From CAZXEU01 sp964639665 (GTDB lineage Bacteria > Bacteroidota > Rhodothermia > Rhodothermales > Bin80): DNA of 18,419 bases. The DNA lies in the NCBI GenBank assembly GCA_964639665.1, contig CAZXEU010000101.1, forward strand, positions 1 through 18,419, read 5' to 3'. The notes beneath the pieces were generated by a model. The model saw only the letters and a program-made list of their open reading frames with translations, ran no database searches and was not told where the DNA came from. Position numbers and translations under genes: made by a program. Positions 15,523 through 18,419 of this stretch are shown piece by piece; the first letter of the stretch is position 1, and each line of letters starts with the position of its first letter.

Positions 15523-16115
15523 GCGAAGGGGTGCTCGCGCCCGTCTACCAGCGCGACAGGTTCCTGCGCATCACGATGCGCGGCACGCTCGGAATGCCGC
15601 TGCCCGGACGGTTGCGTGGCGCCCAGCACGGCGCTCAGTTTCGATGGCATGCTTCCGGGATACTTGGCAAGAGCGTGGACGGGTTCTATGACGACTATGT
15701 GGGCGGACTTTCGGCAGCAAGAGGCTATCCGTTCTATGCGCTGGGAGGAGGCAGGGTACTGTGGACTCAGGCGTCATACTTTGCTCCGCTGTTTCCCGAC
15801 ATCAAGCGCCAGCTCCTGTGGATCTACCTTGACAAGGCCTTCTTGCGCGTATATGCTGATGCCGCCGCCGCGTGGAGCGGAAAGTGGCCGGGCGCGCGGG
15901 GCATGCGCAAGGATGTGGGGATGGAATTGCGCCTGAAGCTGGGTTCGTACTATCTGTTCCCGACGGCCGTGTTTCTGAGCGCTACGTACGGCATGGATTC
16001 TTTCGACCTTGAACTGGACGAAGACTTTGTAACGCCGACAGGCAGCCGGTTTGTGCATTACGGATCGGAAGTCCGGTGGCACTTCGGCATGCTCTTCGGG
16101 TTTGATGCCCTGTAG
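15438..16115 (+). CDS. Barrel C-terminus of the same frameshifted protein
   Basis: This stretch continues the protein begun at 12826 in a different frame. It reads ADILAKGLQLEAGVETESG, then strands such as DRFLRITMRGTLGMPLPG, GGLSAARGYPFYALGGGR and KRQLLWIYLDKAFLRVYADA, and ends VRWHFGMLFGFDAL with TAG at 16113-16115. The strand pattern, the GGxxxxRGYPF turn and the aromatic end resemble the C-terminal half of BamA-like or TolB-linked barrels. Adding one base after 15438 joins the two parts as SPYR-G-ADI and gives one protein of 1096 residues. The open frame itself reaches back to 15105, but upstream of about 15438 it is a shadow of the first part. There is no good start codon with a ribosome binding site at its head, which argues against an independent gene. 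Confidence 0.75.
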   Translation, partial: RADILAKGLQLEAGVETESGRLLERFDLSEGVLAPVYQRDRFLRITMRGTLGMPLPGRLRGAQHGAQFRWHASGILGKSVDGFYDDYVGGLSAARGYPFYALGGGRVLWTQASYFAPLFPDIKRQLLWIYLDKAFLRVYADAAAAWSGKWPGARGMRKDVGMELRLKLGSYYLFPTAVFLSATYGMDSFDLELDEDFVTPTGSRFVHYGSEVRWHFGMLFGFDAL

Positions 16116-16117
16116 TG

Positions 16118-16774
16118 ATGAATTTCCCTGTTCTTATATCGGCGAGTATAATCATGATGCTGGCAGGCGTCGGGGGCGTCGTAGCCGTTCTTCGCGATGG
16201 CGATGGCCTTGTGCCCAGGGGAGGAGTGGCGTGGGTGGCAGCGCTCTGTTCCACGCTGCTCATCATAGTTTCCGGCAGCCTCCTGGCCCTGACTCTGGCG
16301 AACCGGCCTCAGCTGGGACGCGCCGACGACGGCATGAACGTTCCTGCGGCAAACTTCCGCTTTACGCTCATTGAGGACGGAAGCACCAGCCAGATTGACG
16401 ATTTCCGTGGACGGGTTGTGCTTATCAATTTCTGGGCCACGTGGTGCCAGCCGTGCATAACCGAGCTGCCCGAACTGGACCAGTTGCAGCGCGACTACGA
16501 GGATAAGGGACTTGTTGTGGTCACGGTCTCCGACGAGTCTCTGGATGATCTGACGCGCTACGCGGACCTGCTGCCAGAGCAGACCGTTTCGGGCTACTTC
16601 GATCCGGCGTCGCTGCCGGAGCCGTACCGGGGAGCTTTGAATGGAGGTCGTCCCATTTCCTATATCGTGGACAGGGCGGGCATACTGCGAAGACTGGTCG
16701 TGGGAGCGGGGGACTATGCTTCCTTCGAGCGCATGCTAATGCCCTACCTTGACGCTGGTGCCGGCGCGCTGTGA
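16118..16774 (+). CDS. Membrane-anchored TlpA-like thiol:disulfide oxidoreductase
   Basis: A 218-residue protein with two hydrophobic N-terminal segments (about 4-24 and 37-60) followed by a thioredoxin-fold domain of the TlpA/ResA class. The active site is W109-C110-Q-P-C113, preceded by RGRVVLINFWATW and followed by the cis-Pro loop GRPISYIVDRAG, so the redox core is intact. The Trx domain should face the periplasm and reduce or exchange disulfides of envelope proteins; cytochrome c maturation is the textbook role of some relatives, but no ccm gene is here. The start could be ATG at 16118 or the GTG at 16115 directly before it, which overlaps the previous stop. The end overlaps the next gene by 4 bp. 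Its place in the porUV operon suggests work on exported proteins (inference). Confidence 0.88.
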   Translation: MNFPVLISASIIMMLAGVGGVVAVLRDGDGLVPRGGVAWVAALCSTLLIIVSGSLLALTLANRPQLGRADDGMNVPAANFRFTLIEDGSTSQIDDFRGRVVLINFWATWCQPCITELPELDQLQRDYEDKGLVVVTVSDESLDDLTRYADLLPEQTVSGYFDPASLPEPYRGALNGGRPISYIVDRAGILRRLVVGAGDYASFERMLMPYLDAGAGAL

Positions 16775-17772
16775 GCAGGACGCGCTGGCGGAAAGAGCTG
16801 CTTCTCGCTGCGGTGCTTGGCTGTACGGGCTCCTTTGCGGCTCTTGGGCAGTCTGCCGATTTGTCCTCGCGGCAAGAATTGCGCTCGGCTTTGCTGTATG
16901 CCGGGCATCGGACGGCTCCGCCTGCGGCCGGAAGAAGCGTGCCGCTCGCATTCGGGCTTTCGGCCCTCGTCCCGGGGCTTGGCCAGGCTTACAACCGGCA
17001 ATGGGCCCGGGGGGCCGCTGCGCTGGGCCTGGAATTGGCCGTGGCTGTCGCCTACGGGACCTGGAGAAGCCAGGGCAGGGAGGGGAGAGAGGAATACCAG
17101 GCCATGGCCCACGAATTCTGGAGTCCGCTGCGCTATGCGCACTGGCTCAATGAATACGTCGAATACTTGAATGGCTTGCCCGATGACACGCCGGTGGACG
17201 CGGCGCCCATTGGTGTTGATGCCGTTTCAGGTGTGGATTTCAGCAATCCGGGCGAGTGGTCTGACGCAGACCAGCTGCTGGTGCGTCGCCTCATCCTTGA
17301 CATTCAGGCGGTAGAGCGCCGCGTGTACCATCCGGAAACAGGTGCGGCGTTCTCGCATCAGCTGCCCTTCTTTGGCGAACAGCAGTACTACGAACTTGTG
17401 GGCAAGTACTTTCAGTTCGCACCAGGATGGAGCGATTACGCCTTTGAAGTAGCAAGCGGCGTGCCCACGTGGATAGATGCCGACGGAAATTACCTGGTAT
17501 CCATTGATCCGGAGCTTACCGGCCCGGACGGTACAAAGCCAAATGTCTCGCCGAACTTCTACCGATATGCGGACCGGCACGGGTCCGCCAATGCCCTGCT
17601 TCGGCGGGCCTCCCGCATTTCGATTCTGTTTTTTGTCAATCACTTGCTGGCAGCGGCCGAAGCAGCGATCTCGGCACGCCTGCACAACAGGCGGCTGGAG
17701 ACTAGCGTTGTCCTGCTTCCAAGAGGAGCCGCAGTTGCGAAAGCAGGCGTCGTGATCAGGTTGCGGAACTAG
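16771..17772 (+). CDS. DUF5683-like envelope protein
   Basis: A 333-residue protein starting at GTG 16771, which overlaps the preceding TGA (GTGA), so translation is probably coupled. The N-terminus is a signal peptide (basic RTRWRK, hydrophobic core, cleavage after Gly26, ALG-QS); a weak lipobox-like VLGC at 15-18 is an alternative. Residues about 58-98 (SVPLAFGLSALVPGLGQAYN and a hydrophobic run) match the motif of DUF5683 / TM2-like proteins, where the PGLGQxYN turn separates two hydrophobic segments. A second hydrophobic stretch (ISILFFVNHLLAAAEAAISA) lies near 286-305. The middle is charged, Tyr- and Trp-rich and not recognised. Function is unknown. It closes the operon; no clear terminator hairpin follows in the 81-bp gap. 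Confidence 0.75.
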   Translation: MSRTRWRKELLLAAVLGCTGSFAALGQSADLSSRQELRSALLYAGHRTAPPAAGRSVPLAFGLSALVPGLGQAYNRQWARGAAALGLELAVAVAYGTWRSQGREGREEYQAMAHEFWSPLRYAHWLNEYVEYLNGLPDDTPVDAAPIGVDAVSGVDFSNPGEWSDADQLLVRRLILDIQAVERRVYHPETGAAFSHQLPFFGEQQYYELVGKYFQFAPGWSDYAFEVASGVPTWIDADGNYLVSIDPELTGPDGTKPNVSPNFYRYADRHGSANALLRRASRISILFFVNHLLAAAEAAISARLHNRRLETSVVLLPRGAAVAKAGVVIRLRN

Positions 17773-17853
17773 ACGCCCCGTTCCACCAACTCTTCTGATG
17801 CGGCGCAAGTACTCCCTTTAGGCTCATTGCAAAGCCAAACCTATTGGCGCACT

Positions 17854-18419
17854 ATGCTCTGGTATCAAGAGCTGCGCTGCCAGATCATGCGGGACTCGTG
17901 TCGGGGCTTGTGAGCGACGCTGCCGGCGCCGCCCTCGACTGGGGGGAGCTCATGTCTGACTCGATCAGTCCTCCGGGCGACATCTTCGTGCGGTCACTTT
18001 TCCTGATTGTGGCTCCACCGGTTCTCGCGTCGCTGGTCACCGGAGTGGCTGCGCACTCCGATAGGCGCAAGCTTTCGCTCATCGGAGGCCAGGCTTCCGC
18101 GACACAGCTGGGTACCACTGTCGTTGCGCTCGCCATCGATCTTGTCGCCGCACACGTTCTGCAGCCTGGGGCATACGTGCCGGAGAAGGTCCGGGAGAAG
18201 TTGCAGGCCGAGTGGAGCGAGATGGTTGAGGCTCGCCTAATGCCCTCGGGTGGGGCCTTGGAGCATATTCCCATTTAGCCGTTGGCAAGGATGCTGCCGA
18301 ACAGTTTCCCTATCTCGGCATCCGAGAACCTCATTATGCTGCAGGTCGTGTCCAAGGCCATGCTTCTCGGAATGGCCTTGCTCCTGATCCCGGCGGAGAA
18401 GGCCCGCCCGCTGCTCGCA
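17854..18419 (+). pseudogene. Dicarboxylate/amino-acid:cation symporter, broken and cut by window edge
   Basis: The sequence encodes the N-terminal third of a DAACS (GltP/DctA-type) Na+ or H+ symporter in pieces. ATG at 17854 gives MLWYQELRCQIM, matching the usual WYQKLHWQI start, but this frame stops soon after. The homology resumes one frame over as GLVSGLVSDAAGAALDWGEL and runs through GDIFVRSLFLIVAPPVLASL and LSLIGGQASATQLGTTVVAL, the expected transmembrane segments 1-3. An in-frame TAG at 18276-18278 then interrupts it, after which ENLIMLQVVSKAMLLGMALLLIP continues the family pattern to the window edge. One frameshift near 17889 plus one nonsense codon, and several unusual residues in conserved helices, indicate a decaying pseudogene; sequencing error could explain the frameshift but less easily the stop. 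Confidence 0.7.

Noticed and set aside
17773..17853. Rho-independent terminator after the DUF5683-like gene
   Set aside because: No GC-rich hairpin followed by a T-run could be found in the gap.

Overview
The window is GC-rich, tightly packed bacterial chromosome. A PorU-type sortase next to PorV, and proteins ending in type IX secretion (T9SS) sorting-like domains, place it in the Bacteroidota / Rhodothermota / Balneolota group. High G+C and the family flavour of several proteins lean towards a Rhodothermia-like lineage; that last step is inference. No rRNA, tRNA, CRISPR array, transposase or insertion sequence was seen.

Left part (1-4377). The last 59 codons of a probable outer-membrane beta-barrel protein overlap a LolD-type ABC ATPase gene by one base. 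A quinolinate synthase gene (nadA, TTG start) follows. It meets a convergent gene for another outer-membrane barrel protein of unknown function, and the two stop codons overlap. A 273-bp divergent gap holding two clear dyads separates that gene from a metallo-beta-lactamase-fold hydrolase gene.

Central part (4502-17772). Six genes run in one direction with gaps of at most 32 bp, three of the junctions overlapping or touching: porU (T9SS sortase), porV (T9SS shuttle), a secreted M6-like protein whose zinc motif has been replaced (a pseudoprotease with a T9SS-type C-terminal domain), a large gluzincin / PD40 propeller / barrel protein whose reading frame is broken once near 15438, a membrane-anchored TlpA-like thioredoxin, and a DUF5683-like envelope protein. 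This looks like one operon for protein export and cell-surface maturation: PorV and PorU deliver and attach cargo, the M6-like protein is likely cargo, and the TlpA protein may serve envelope disulfide chemistry.

Right end (17854-18419). The start of a dicarboxylate/amino-acid:cation symporter gene carries a frameshift near 17889 and an in-frame stop at 18276, and is probably a pseudogene. The window ends inside it.

The most interesting items are the M6-like protein that has lost all three HExxH residues inside a porUV operon, the co-transcribed uncharacterised envelope proteins, the broken gluzincin-propeller-barrel gene, and the symmetric elements in the divergent and porU-upstream gaps.
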